A DNA stretch of 64,000 nt. Origin: Pteria penguin (taxonomy: Eukaryota > Mollusca > Bivalvia > Pterioida > Pteriidae). Position 1 is the first letter of the stretch. The number at the start of each line of letters is the position of its first letter. Below, one piece after another: positions 1-12,370 of this stretch. A program made the position numbers and the translations under genes. Location: positions 44,028,312 to 44,092,311 of the forward strand of contig CM068587.1 of assembly GCA_035048485.1 (NCBI GenBank), given 5' to 3'. The notes below the pieces were generated by a model that saw only the letters and a list, made by a program, of their open reading frames with translations, was not told the DNA's origin and made no database searches.

Positions 1-1270
<1,270 letters not shown>

Positions 1271-1365
1271 CAAATAAGGATAAAGATAATGTCAAACGTA
1301 AAAAAATTCAATATTAAAAAAATAAGAACATTGTCTTCAAAGCTTAACATATTTTATTCAATTAC

Positions 1366-1403
1366 AACACGTGTTTCGGCATTATGAGCCTCTTCAGTTA
1401 ATG
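1366..1403 (-). ncRNA. Hammerhead-ribozyme-like motif at PLE 3' end
   Basis: On the minus strand the order is CTGAAGA, a short stem II (GGC...GCC), GAAA, then AC-ACGT-GT followed by T. This matches the hammerhead core with a two-base-pair helix III and a GUU cleavage triplet, the short-helix-III geometry described for Penelope-like elements. It lies about 145 bp downstream, in the same sense, of a GIY-YIG fragment (1546-1810), as expected for a PLE 3' region. Helix I cannot be paired convincingly from the flanks, so this may be a decayed or inactive copy. Confidence 0.5.
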
Positions 1404-1545
1404 ATGCATGATAATACAACAAGCAAGTATATATACACATATTCTTAGATAATAATGACAACAATAGAATATCAGATAAAGTATATAGTAAGTATTTTAA
1501 CAAAAGTATCTGATATAATCTCACATTCCACTACGTGGGATGATG

Positions 1546-1810
1546 CTAGGTTTTGTTAAGGGAAAGTTTATATTTGTTGATGAAATCTTGCTCTTTGATC
1601 GAAATGATTGAATAGTTGTCTGTTTGGTATATAGGCATAACCTTAAATTTGCCATTACTACAATGATGAAGGTGTGTGCTCACAAATAACACTCGGTTTT
1701 GTGAGTGTTTTATATTGCTTTTATGTAAAGCTACTCTGTGTTTTAAACATTGTGTTGACCCAATATATTCTTCTTTACATTCTTCTTCAGCACAATGTTT
1801 AAATCACAGA
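1546..1810 (-). pseudogene. PLE C-terminal GIY-YIG endonuclease fragment
   Basis: The minus strand encodes about 85 residues ending at a TAG (1546-1548). It has a Cys-containing lead-in, the EEYIGSTQCLKHR block (YIG plus the downstream Arg), a HLHHC segment, PIY, and an EQDFINKYKLSLN tail carrying the expected Glu. This is the usual layout of the GIY-YIG nuclease of Penelope-like retroelements, which nicks target DNA during retrotransposition. The fragment is short and no RT domain can be read upstream (higher coordinates), so it is a truncated copy. A hammerhead-like motif follows it in the same sense. The family call is fairly sure; the sub-lineage is not resolved. Confidence 0.7.
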
Positions 1811-4130
1811 CACGGTTTATATTAATGTAATGATAAAGTATAAGACATATTTACGAGTTATGACTTTTTAACTTTTGTGACAATGGTAATACCTCAAATT
1901 CCTATGAAATGCACTAGCAGAAGATGCATATTTGCTTCTGGCACATACTCCCTCTTGTATTTCTTCCAGGGGCGTGCCATAGCCTATATGTCTATTTTGT
2001 TTGAAATAACAGATATTCCTTATTTGCTACAACTCCGTATCTTAGCACAATACTCATGCCTCTCTCTTTCAATTCGTCAAGCTTTAAACCACGTCATTTC
2101 ACTTGTCTATTAGTTCATTTGTTGTACATATGACACACAGTTTCACCACTCCTACATCCTTAAGCTTGTGAACAGTCTTTACATATCCTTAATACAGAAA
2201 CCGTTTCTTTAGTACCTCAATTTCATGATTATTTCTATAACCTCCTCTTGACAAAGAATCTTATTTAAACTAAAGTGATACTTGATATAAATTTCACAAT
2301 ATTCAATTTTAACAAAATGATGATTAAAAATTGATGGTTTCTGAAAACATTTTACAAAAAGATACTTTTTTATATCCACAGTTTAGGCTTAAAGAATTAC
2401 CGTAGGGACATTAAATGCGCATATGGTGCACAGAAGTCATTCACATCTATATGTTCTGATACTTTTATACATATGATTTCTCAAACATTTGTATTTAATG
2501 TCAAGGTTGTCATATTCAGCATGAAGCAACAATGGAACCAATCATCTAGGTTGACCATCCGTAGTTTTTGAAGAAGTTCAGGATGTTTGGTGAATCGAAG
2601 TAATTAATGACTTGATGCGAAATAAATCAAACCAATTAATTTCAGTACTCTCCAATAAATAGAAGCATGTTGATTAAAGGCAATCGAACGTAGGTTTCAG
2701 CAAGGTCAAGTAAGCGTTTAAATCGCCTTATCGTTTTTTCCTTACACGTTCTCCATAGACTACGACACTATTAATGTGTAGATCACAAGCATTTGTCCAG
2801 AAAGTAGAAAAGATTATCGTGAAAGATAGCTTCTCTTTCTATCGTTATTGCAATGCTGAATCAAAATGTACGTTCACGACAGAAATATTGAAACGTCCAG
2901 TAATTTTGTTACAATACATGTGAAGTTGTATTTTATCTGTATTCATTTGCAGACTTCATTAAGTTAATGCATCGCTAAACATTATCTTTAAGGAATGGCA
3001 GTAAGGCATCGACTAAAACAGATCATTATTATGAAACCTATGAAAATGCATAGATTTACCACTTTATTTAGTTCAAAACTGAATTGTGCTGTAAATTTTC
3101 TTTAGAATAAATTTATGACGCATAAATTTATTGTTTGCTCAGAAGGCATCATTATGATAATTGTAAATAAAAAGCTATAGACGACTTAAAATTTGATGGC
3201 ACTGAAAGAGTTCTAGCAAAACCATACTCCTACTTACAGATCAGGGAGAAGAATGATTTTAGTTTTATGAATTAAAAGCAGCACAAAATATGTTTATAAC
3301 CGATCTTTTTATAAGTAAAGGGATGTCTTAATTCTAAACATCTGACCACAGGATACCCTGATACAGAAGGTGCGCTCCTATAATCTGAAGATGTGATAAG
3401 ATATTATCCATCTTTAGATAAAAGCCATATATATGAACTATCCATTGTGACGGATTATTGCATACACTGGTTGTTTTTTTTTCAGACAGTATTAGAGGTA
3501 TCTTAGATGGCTTTAGATGAATATTTTCTATATTTTCATTAAACAATACATATGCTTTAACCATAAGAGTACGATACACAATTCAGATTCAAGTGGTCCA
3601 AAATCTTACAAGAACTTTGAGAAAGTTCATACAGAAATGTGGTTTTGAATAAGATTTCTTAATGACACATAACACAATAATGACTGCTGCACCTCCACAC
3701 CACAGTAATAACAAACTGCCCTTGTTTCAAAGCGTCTTGATGTACTCGAGGTACTCGATGTTGGGGTATGATTGAAATGACGTCAACATTGTAGTGTGAT
3801 TGATCAATAACAAGCATGCAAGTGAGCTTATTTTCAATACTAATGTACATCTCGCAATAATTCAAAAACTTTAATTTGAAAAAGCTATAAACTATACAAC
3901 CATCGTAACTTAACTTTTAAAACTGTGTTACTCATAGAGAGGCATACACTACTTTCAAGAACTTGCATATCCTTCTTACCGTATTATTGACATATACTGG
4001 ACTTCTACGTACTCGAATGTAAACAGCGGTTTTCCGCCATTCCTCATATATGTTCATAAATGCATCTTCACTACAGGCTGCGATAGCCATCATATTACAT
4101 ATTGCTATCTGTTTGATATTTTCGATAACA
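1811..4130. other. Unassigned AT-rich region
   Basis: The part next to the GIY-YIG fragment may be decayed PLE sequence, but I cannot read RT motifs in it. From 2400 to 4130 I see only short open frames without recognisable motifs and no clear repeats. Confidence 0.4.
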
Positions 4131-4137
4131 GAATGTT

Positions 4138-4330
4138 TCAAGCAGGAGATGCTCACTCCCCCGGGCACCTGATCTCACTCGATCATGGGGGTTCATATAT
4201 GCTCTTCGAATAGACATTTTTCGTTATTTTCTATTTGGTTTTCATTTTCACTCATTATGTATGTCCTCTGGTTTCATGATTTTCGGACTTATGACTTGGA
4301 TTTATCCATCATCTTTACATTCACATAAGT
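4138..4330 (+). repeat. PLE-type 3' UTR fragment (solo)
   Basis: Contains GCAGGAGATGCTCACTCC followed by GGGCACCTGATC, then a T-rich block ending near TTTCATGATTTTCGG and ACTTATGACTTGGATTTATC. The same series follows the PLE C-terminus at 13.9-14.16 kb and, on the minus strand, at 22.55-22.83 kb. Here no coding part precedes it, so it is an isolated 3' piece. Confidence 0.6.
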
Positions 4331-4356
4331 CAATTAAGTAATGAACAATTAATTTA

Positions 4357-5230
4357 ATGATTGAAATCAATGTTATTTTGATAGTGAATGACTGCTCTTA
4401 TAAGGCACTTTTAACACGGCATGGGTTATACACACAGCCACTCAACAGCGTTATTTGTCACTCAATGTTCTATTACTTTTGTCGGCTTTCAGTGAACAGC
4501 ATTTTGTTTTATTGGATGATTAATGTTCATGTCCCTCGTCTCCCATCATATGGTATCTATATATCTCAATTAGTTCGATTTGTCAGAGACTGCACCGATG
4601 TTTTGGACTTTCATAAACGAAATTTACAAATTACTACTAAAATTTAAACTTAGGGTAACAGATATCACAAGCTTAGAAAAACATTCGGCAAATTCTTTAG
4701 ATCTTATTCAGAACTTCTATCTAAATTTGGAAATATTTTATCAACACTATGTATCCAATGGAATTTCCCATCCTAATTTAACGGTGATCTGGTATATAAA
4801 CTAAGGAAAGTAAAAGGCTCCGATAACGTTATTTTATCATGTAATAAAATAGTCAAACGTCTTCTAAATAGACAAGATGATATTGAGATCATCAAAATGA
4901 CTATAGGTCTTGTATTTGGCCCCTCTACAGCATTATGCAGACTTTTACTTGAACGTTGCCCGCTGACTAACAGGGTGGTGGGGACTATATGACGGGCCTT
5001 GCCCAAACCTCTTTCGGAGGAGACATGGCCCTGAACCTCGTCCCCTCTGACTGTTAGTCGGGACTCCTACAGATCTAGTGTCTTAGTTCGCTTTTAGACT
5101 GGCAGAGACGGTTTACCATGTTGATGTCGCATATATTTTATATCATTATGTGTTTTACAATACCTTACGTGTTTATATTTTTATGACCTTTCAATATGCG
5201 ATACCTGTTGACCCTTAAATGTACCTCCTT
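4357..5230 (+). pseudogene. C-terminal remnant of a PLE-like reverse transcriptase
   Basis: The readable block LPSYGIYISQLVRFVRDC, then a helical stretch, IFYQHYVSNGISHP and IVKRLL...TIGLVFGP, spreads over at least three frames with stops at 4645-4647 and 4802-4804. This YGIYISQLxRF segment is the conserved region after the polymerase domain of retroelement proteins common in molluscs and cnidarians, and resembles the better-kept copy at 22893-23291. The catalytic RT part is missing. It differs from the 13.5 and 23 kb copies in its downstream sequence, so it is a separate subfamily. I assign it to the Penelope-like group by inference. Confidence 0.6.
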
Positions 5231-5360
5231 TCATTGTTCTGTTGTTACAGTGAGTGGGAAGGTGGGCCCGTAAACCGGTTAACCACACAATTTGTTTGGC
5301 TTTTGTCAAATTAAATGACCGGTTTGGCTTTTGTCAAATGAAATGACCGTCCCAAGTCGA
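5231..5360 (+). repeat. 3' tail of the retroelement with internal duplication
   Basis: The block GACCGG/TTTGGCTTTTGTCAAAT with AAATGACCG is duplicated at about 5295-5325 and 5322-5350. It follows the C-terminal remnant directly and probably belongs to its 3' UTR. Confidence 0.4.
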
Positions 5361-5499
5361 TATCGTAATTGCACTACAATCAAATATTTTTGTAATGTGT
5401 TATATGTGCTAGTATATTATTTATATTCATGTATTGTATAGCTCCATGGTGACTTCTGCCCCATTACTGAGCCAGTAACTCCTCTTTTTTCTTTTCTAT
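5361..5499. mobile_element. 139-bp short interspersed element, copy 1
   Basis: Starts TATCGTAATTGCACTAC and ends TTTTCTTTTCTAT. It is about 94% identical by eye, over exactly the same 139 bp, to the copy that splits a Tc1-like transposase at 23739-23877. Both copies begin and end with TAT, consistent with a TA or TAT target duplication. There are no terminal inverted repeats and no tRNA-like boxes. A third, partial copy lies near 19809-19880. Confidence 0.65.
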
Positions 5500-5652
5500 C
5501 AAAGAGGACTATTTTCATTGATAAACTTGTTGTAAATATTACACCACACAACCAGTAAAACAGGCATATTTGCAACATTGTTTTTTCCTCTAGACAGAAT
5601 GGCTTGCACAGGTGTTTAAACAACACCGAATTATACTATGAATTAGTGTATT

Positions 5653-6470
5653 CTTATGTAAATAACTATGGTGTGTAGGGTATGCATGTTTATTTCCTAG
5701 TCCAAAGGTTCACGAGTCCGAAGGTCCACTGGTCTGAAGGATCACAAGTCCGAACGTCAACTAGTCCGAACGTTCACAAGTCCAAATGTCCGCTAGTCAC
5801 CAGTCCCAAGGTCCAATTAGAACTCCATTAGTCCGGCAGAAATGAGCTCGAATCGCCTAATATTAGATAGCAGACAGAGATGGGTGGGAGATGGGATTTG
5901 GGGATGGCGTACCATATCCCTATACGTAGGATATTCCCAAATTGAATAATTTTGTCTTTTTGGCCATACTGAATTTGGCCTTTCTAGGCAGATTAAAGGT
6001 TGGAAGTTGTAAGGCGACCACCTACTTCGGCAGTGACAACTTTCAAATGACAGAACAAAAGTAAACACATATATATGATATAGGACCCAGAAAAAGAGGA
6101 CTTATGTAAATAAATATGGTGGGTAGGTTATTCACATTTGCTTTCTTGTCTTTTTAAGTATGATAAGTGGTATATAAAGTGGATTTTGGTGATATTTTAT
6201 TTCACAGCGGTTGGTACTTCCGTTTCAATACGAAAAATGATATCCAGAAATGGGGACCGTTCCCTAGTCCAAAGGTTCACGAGTCGGAAGGTCCACTGGC
6301 CTGAAGGTTCACCAGTCTGAAGGTCCACTTAGAACTCCATTAGTCCTGCAGAAATATGTTCGAATAGTCTAATATTAGATAGCAGACAGAGATGAATGTG
6401 GGAGAGGATTTGGGAATGACGTACCAAGTCCCTATACGTGGGATATTCCTAAATTGAATACTTTTGCGTT
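5653..6470. repeat. Tandem duplication with internal ~15-bp GTCC repeats
   Basis: Unit 1 (about 5653-5960) and unit 2 (about 6102-6465) share TATGTAAATAA-TATGGTG, a run of degenerate AGTCCGAAGGTCCAC repeats, then AACTCCATTAGTCC and a conserved tail through CCCTATACGT and GGATATTCC. Unit 1 holds more of the ~15-bp repeats than unit 2, so the minisatellite part has expanded or contracted since duplication. The sequence between them is unique. No coding content. Confidence 0.7.
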
Positions 6471-6496
6471 AGTGGGGTTATAGCAGCTCCCTAGTG

Positions 6497-6516
6497 GATC
6501 CGCCACTGGAAAATGG
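6497..6516. repeat. Solo hAT-like element end
   Basis: GGATCCGCCACTGG is the reverse complement of a CAGTGGCGGATCC terminus as seen in hAT-type elements; related ends occur at 28.0, 29.3 and 36.0-36.3 kb. I could not locate its partner end. Confidence 0.3.
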
Positions 6517-7054
6517 ATCATCAAGACAATGTCCAATAAATTGACGACTACTATTCAATCGCCAATTCGATAGATGTGCGATCTTGATACATGATGTGCA
6601 CTAAATAAACAAAGAGAAAACGTTTATTTCTAATAATTTCCAGTATTCTAAAGACACGGGCTACTTTAACGTAATTCTGTGTCTCTGTTTCTGACTGATT
6701 TTATTTCTTTTATGTTACTAAGATAAGTATTTATATATACTTGTATAAAAAGATTATTTAAAAAAGTCTTACAAAGGGAAGTCCGGTACATAAAAAGTAA
6801 AAGAACATAAACACTCTATATTGCAAATTTTCGGCCTCACAGCCTTATAGGTATATATATATAATGGTAGACATACGGTTAGAAAACAGTCCGAATACAA
6901 ACCGGAAACATACATATGTCTATATGGCATTATATAAATAGGAATAATTATATTAGTAGAAATACGTAGACAAGATTATACGAAAAGAAATCTTGACATT
7001 GAAATGCACTTTAAACAGATTGTTCATGAAATATAAATATAGAGTCATATATTA
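6517..7054. other. AT-rich stretch, nothing recognised
   Basis: No coding similarity or repeat structure seen between the duplication and the hammerhead-like array. Confidence 0.4.
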
Positions 7055-8125
7055 GTTCACTGATTGGGGACTGATAGTCCCCGAGGACATCATAAGTCTA
7101 GTTTTCAGTGCTTTTGTAAGGCGGTCTACTTTTCAATGCGTTTGTACTGGCATGAAATACATACTTAAAATTTTCCGTCATGACATTATGTAAATCATTC
7201 TAAAACTAAGGAGTATCTCCCTCATGCATAGCTCTGTCTTTCGATTGATTCTTTGACTCACTTTTTTCGGTCATTTTGGTTTTAATAATGCTCTTCATAT
7301 ATTTATATAATATGAGAATTCCAACCATTCAGCCACGAGCACCACTGAAGAGAAATAAGTTGTCGCAATGCTCATCTGGTGCACTAAATTAAAATGAATT
7401 TATGTCCTATATTTATTATAACCACTAGACCGGTGTCACTGCTGGTAGAATGATAGTAGCCGAGGGCACCATAAGTCTGTTATTCAGTGCTTTTGTATTG
7501 ACGTTTTAGTGTTCATTGCTTTTTTACTGACATGAAATATATACTTAATTTTTTTTCCGTCATGAAATTATGTGAATCACTCTAAAACTAAGGAGTATTT
7601 CCCTCATCCACAGCTCTGCCCTTAGACTGATTCTTTGGCTCACTTGTTCGGTCATTTTGGTTTTAATACTACTCTTCAAATATTTATATAATATGAAAAT
7701 TCCAACCATTCGGCCACGAGCATTACTGAAGAGACATAAATTGTTAAAATGCACATCTGGTGCACAAAATTAAAATGTATATATGTTCTATATTTATTAT
7801 AACCACTAGGCCAGTGTTACTGCTGGTGGAACGATAGTTCCCGATGGCATTATAAGTCTAGTTTTCAGTGCTTTTCTACTAACGGTCTTCTTTTCAGTGC
7901 TTTTGCATTGACATGAGATATATACTTCAAATTTTCCGTCAAGAAATTATGTAAATCACTCTGTGATTCTGTGGCTCATTTTTTCGGTCCTTTTTGGTTT
8001 TAATATTGCTTTTTATATATTTATATAATATGAGAATTTCAACCATTCGGCCATGAGCATCACTGAAGAGACATAAGTTGTCGAAATGCGCATCTAGTGC
8101 ACAAAATTAAAAGGTATATTTTTCT
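7055..8125 (+). repeat. Tandem array of three ~350-bp hammerhead-like units
   Basis: Three successive units (about 7055-7410, 7411-7775, 7776-8115) share GGACTGATAGTCCCCGAG, TCAGTGCTTTTGTA, CTAAGGAGTATCTCCCTCATG, CGGTCATTTTGGTTTTAA, TTCCAACCATTCGGCCA, and then the hammerhead-like core. The third core (8055-8102) is the best: CTGAAGA, GACA-loop-TGTC, GAAA, and an outer hairpin. The first has GAAA changed to GCAA's context and the second has lost the C before GAAA, so these two would not be catalytic. The array abuts the GIY-YIG end of a minus-strand PLE. Confidence 0.8.
8055..8102 (+). ncRNA. Hammerhead-ribozyme-like core (best of the 7-8 kb array)
   Basis: CTGAAGA at 8063-8069, a four-base-pair stem II (GACA/TGTC, loop TAAGT), GAAA, then a TGCGC...GTGCA-type hairpin with one change in this copy. 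A canonical hammerhead also needs U at 16.1 and a helix I; here C occupies the U position and helix I is not apparent. I therefore call it hammerhead-like rather than a proven ribozyme. Confidence 0.45.
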
Positions 8126-8140
8126 GTATTTATTTTAACA

Positions 8141-9300
8141 TTGCATCCATTTGGCGTGTGGGTTCCCACATCTCTTATCCAATTATCTTCAACAATTTAT
8201 CTATACATTTTATTTCCACCTGCAGTCTTAGACACAATTGCAACACGTAGATCACGTTCATCATGTCCCTCAAAATGTTTCAATATTGGTTTTTCTCTTT
8301 GGTATGTTATATTGTGTCTATACTTTCTGTTTCGCCTACATATATATTTTGTTTACATTTATTGCAAATTAATGCGTAGACAAATTCCTATTCGTGCATT
8401 TCGTGTCTTAAGATTTTGAAGGATTTTGTCTGCCGAAATCATAAAATTCACTCTTGTTAATTATCCTGCATATGTTACATGTATATTCTATTTCATTCTG
8501 TTGTATTTAGTTTTGGGTATCCTATCCATGAGCGTGTCACAGAAATTTCAATCGCGTCGAAAAGCCAAAAGTGGTGGGTCGGGGAAAAACATCACGAATT
8601 CTGTCTGATTTATACAGCGTCAACTGGTGTTTCCTAAGTATACCCCATATCATCAGGTAGCAGTTTAAAAATCTTAAAACTAGTGGAACTCTTTGAGTTT
8701 CGCCTCTTTAATATTCCGTTTGAGTAAATTGTCCGTCTAATTTATCTACGCGATATAATTGTCTCTCTATAAGCTTACCGCTATAGCCTCGTTTCCGTAA
8801 TTGGAGTTTCAATTCCTGGCGGCGTATCACGTAATCCTCTTAATTTTCGCAAAATCGTTTTATCCTTAACCCAAGTCCGTATGCTATCTCTTTCCTCGTA
8901 TGTGGTTGGCGGTACGAAGCGGAACGAAGGTATAAGTGTTTGTCTGTCTGTTTCGCGAATAAATCCGTATACACGCGTCCCTTCTCGAATTTAACTAGCG
9001 TATCAAGGAATTCAATAGACTCGCGATTCCATCTAAGTCTATTATTATGAATATTATTCGCATGTTCTGATTTAAGGAGCGCCAATGCCAAAACTGTTGT
9101 CGATGTACCGTTTATAGAATACCGATAGTTATTCACATTCCAAAAGTTTTTCGTCCTATTTTCTCATTTAAGCGCACGCAAAATTTCTACCAAGTCTCGA
9201 TCCAATCGCGTTTCCCTCTATCTGCTTATAATTTTTGTTCCCTAAACTGAAGCTTTGGGAATCCAAAAGAGTTACTACCATTTTGATACACAATAACCCT
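8141..9300 (-). pseudogene. Penelope-like element: RT palm, linker and C-terminal GIY-YIG
   Basis: Read on the minus strand in several frames: SLGNKNYKQIEGNAIGSRLG and RYIDNSFG (palm; the YIDD catalytic block altered to YIDN) at about 9265-9090; then a thumb-like region SIEFLDTLVKFEKG...TDKHLYL (within 9136-8840); then LRKHQLTLYKSDRIRDVF (about 8650-8600); then YALICNKCKQNIYVGETES with CxxC inside the GIY-YIG motif (about 8335-8275) and HFEGHDE...IRDVGTHTPNGCN to about 8142. The order RT then GIY-YIG is the usual PLE order. Several stops and frameshifts make it non-functional. The ~350-bp array lies immediately beyond its 3' end but in the opposite orientation. Confidence 0.8.
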
Positions 9301-9650
9301 TAGAAATATATGTTTATCGCCAGATCTTCTAGGTGCTCCACCAAACATCTACCCATATTGCTTAAGAAAATACTACTTCGCAATAAATATGGTCGTCAAA
9401 CATACTGTGAAACAGTATGAAAAATGTGTATGAGGGTACATTATCTTTTATGGAATATGAATTCTACAATCACTATGAAAATATATATTTCTTTCTATCT
9501 CCTCTAAAGATGTAAATTCAAGGGATTGGAACGAAGATATTCTAGACAGGCTCGATGTAGAATATGAACATATATATAACTATTTAGTTTCGAGAAGGGC
9601 ATGTGACGTCCATGAAATGAAAAATTATAATTCTGTGTAAAGTTATAATT
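9301..9650. other. AT-rich flank, nothing recognised
   Basis: May hold decayed N-terminal PLE sequence, but I cannot read conserved RT motifs here. Confidence 0.3.
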
Positions 9651-9689
9651 ATTTCAAGAGTGGATCCACAATATTATACTGTCTAACTG

Positions 9690-10868
9690 ATGACAATTTC
9701 TTAATTGTGAAATCAGACGTCCGCGCATCACAAAGTGTCAAGAGATGAGAATCACAATCCCTTGATCTTGTACAACAGAAATGGTACAATTTATGACGGA
9801 GTATGTTCATGCATGGCTGGGAATAGTAAAAGGTGTAGTCATGTTGGGGCCATACTCTAGAAAAATAGAGGCACAACTAAAAATATAGAGCCCGGGCCCG
9901 TAGCAGGCATGGATTTCTCAAATCCAAAATATACAAAATTTGAGAACGACATCGAACAAAATGCAGTGGAAAATGTAAGGAAATCAACATTCCAATCATT
10001 TCTAAATAACTCTGATTTTCTTTCTTTTATTGATAGCTCTTCACTGAAGCCATTATTCCACTTACATTTTTATATACAAATCTACAAGTGCCCAAATTAA
10101 CTTCACCTATTTTCATGACAGCACACCCCACTCTGACCATACAGGTGACCTATCATGTGTGAAGTGTGACAAAATTTTACTGTCGTTTTGTACACCTAAC
10201 ACGAACCCAAATTTCTAATTTAACTAATAGCACTTTTAATCAAGCTCATTCTGATCTATGGCACCACAGTCGGAAACTCTGGATTACTGGAATCACATCT
10301 CATAACAAAGTGATACCACAAATCCTTATAATTTATTGTATGCGCACCTTTACCCCACGTTTAGAGTCAACATAGTTACCAAGTATTGGCAGGATGGTGA
10401 AATAAAGCCCATACAGCAACTTCGAGAAGACCGGCGACATAATATTGATGTTGGCACCATTGTATCACGTAATCAACCGTGGATCAGCGTTTCATTGGAT
10501 GTAATAATACAAATTTTAACATGCGACCAGTTGTTAGAAATCAAATGTCCCTTTCCTAAAGACGAGTCTTTAGACATTCTTATTAATTCTCGTAAATATC
10601 ATGTTTCAGAAAATCTGAAAATTATGTTTTGAAATAAAATGGTTCCAGGGGCTATTATTTCCAAGTACAGCTTATTATGCATGTTACAGGACTGTGTTAC
10701 TGTAAGTTTGCTGTTTGGTCATATAATAATAATGTGAGTGTCTCAGTATCATACAATCCTGACTTTTGTGAAAGATCAGTTTCTAGGCTCAAGTGCTTCT
10801 TTTTCTCCAAAAAATTCCCTAGACTTACTGATGACGTTGAGTCTGGAAGACTGAGGCTTCGTGCATAA
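9690..10868 (+). pseudogene. SWIM zinc finger plus YqaJ-type exonuclease (transposon gene)
   Basis: A SWIM zinc finger CSCMAGNSKRCSHVGAIL (CxC...CxH; 9804-9857) is followed by a linker, then QAHSDLWHHSRKLWITG (about 10222-10285), SRNQPWISVSLDVII (with the nuclease Asp), LLEIKCPF (ExK, about 10534-10557), and YYFQVQL shortly before LCYCKFAVWSYNNN. These are the ordered motifs of a YqaJ/lambda-exonuclease-like PD-(D/E)xK nuclease, a DNA-processing enzyme. Stops and frame changes (for example at 10630-10632, then frame shift) make it a pseudogene. A DDE transposase pseudogene faces it at 11690-12370. ISL2EU-type DNA transposons are known to pair such genes, so I infer one element. I could not define its terminal repeats. 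Confidence 0.75.
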
Positions 10869-11689
10869 TATTCTAAAATGTCTCAGTAGATCTGTTTTTG
10901 TGATCTTACATATGTGTAAACATAGACATTAATTATGCATATCTTCAACAAATGATTTTATTGAATTCAAAATCATTACTCCTTTATATAGGTTCCAATC
11001 CTAATTATTATTTAACAATGTAACATACATTTAGCTGACTTCTAAGATCTACATGATATTTTCCTACATGTACATACATGCAGCTAATTTGCATGCCAAA
11101 TTGTTAGACACCAATGATCTAGTAGCTTTTAATACTGTGATGAGCCAGGTGCACTATAACAGTACATATACTGGTACAGTTGATATGATTTATTTAATTC
11201 AATTTCAAAACAAACAATAATTTTAACTTTAATTTTAAATCACTGAAATGGTAATACATGTAATAAGTTCTGTATATACATGTTGAAAAGGAATATTCAT
11301 GATATAACTGAAGTATGCCAACAGCAAGAAGTGGGGTACATGTACAGATGTAATATGTTACTGGTATTGAAACTAACATGAATTATAAATACTTATAGTT
11401 ATTAATCAATATGGCATTTCAATTCCATGATTTATTCAATGAGCATGGCATGTAAAGCATACTACAAAATCGTTAAGAACACAACACTTCTAGAAAGATA
11501 ACTCTGACAAATTTTCAACATGCTTTCATGAAAAATGAGAAAATCTACAATGTACATTTCTTTATGTGGATAACCTCCCTTTTATTATGTTACCGATATC
11601 TTATATACACAAATTGAGATCTATCTTGCTGTAACAATTTTTCTTAAAAATTTTGAATTTTAGTATTTTCACCTCTTTTCTTCAGATTT
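10869..11689. other. Intergenic part of the candidate ISL2EU-like element
   Basis: AT-rich spacer between two convergent pseudogenes. I see no coding motifs or tandem repeats. Confidence 0.4.
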
Positions 11690-12370
11690 GTTGGGCGTTG
11701 CATAAATGTTTCAGCACAATCAACTATCACAGATGTTTTTGGATATTTTTTGAAAGCTTTACGGCATTGTTGCCATCAGTATTTCTCGCAGAAGCCAGTG
11801 CGCCAAATCTTGCAATGTTGTAGCGAGTATAGGCAACCAACCATTAAATATACTGGAGGCAAGACTTTCTAATATTCCAAATATGTGACCAATATCAGCA
11901 AATGATAAATTCAATCTTAGTTGCATCAATCTCCCGTAACATTTGTTCAGGTACAGTCATCAGAAATGGCAAATCAATTTGTTCCTTCACTTGCATGAGG
12001 GTTTTTAACGCAGTCAAAGTAAAACCAGTGTAGAGTTGGGATTTTCCGTCCGAACTGATATCAAATGACATATCAACACGAGTTGTATTGCAATTGACTC
12101 CCCTTTTCTCCATAACACTTTGTATTTGTTTGGGTTGATTTGTTTCTTGGAGCAGATAGTTGACATATAGAATAATCTTCGTCTTGGAGGCTAGCATCTT
12201 TCCAGTGAGTGGCAACGGAATAAGTGGAAAGAGTCCGCATATGTTTGAGAAGCAGATTCAATAGAGGCAGGTAGTATGTTTGATTTGTGGTCTTGCTGCA
12301 GGCCAGCTTATTGCACTTTCGCCATGATGGCTGTGTTGGCAATGCCATTATGTGATTCTTCAAGCACACA
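11690..12370 (-). pseudogene. DDE_Tnp_4-type transposase fragment (ISL2EU/Harbinger-like)
   Basis: Minus-strand reading gives QLYTGFTLTALKTLM...LPFL, then a helix-turn-helix block LRLNLSFADIGHIFGI and SSIFNGWLPIL (about 11935-11830), LREILMATMP, and finally YPKTSVIVDCAETFMQRPTNL (about 11750-11690), which carries the first catalytic Asp of the DDE nuclease. This order is that of the HTH plus DDE_Tnp_4 transposases that cut and join transposon ends. Frame changes occur near 11945 and 11770, and the rest of the catalytic domain is missing beyond 11690. The facing YqaJ gene suggests both belong to one element. Family call is good; superfamily is inferred. Confidence 0.72.

Noticed and set aside
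7440..7480. A second hammerhead in the GGACTGATAGTCCCCGAGG part of the units
   Set aside because: CTGATA lacks the required GA and no GAAA follows at the right distance; only a small hairpin is supported.
8141..8419. 92-codon plus-strand membrane-like protein
   Set aside because: It is the antisense shadow of the GIY-YIG domain of a minus-strand PLE.
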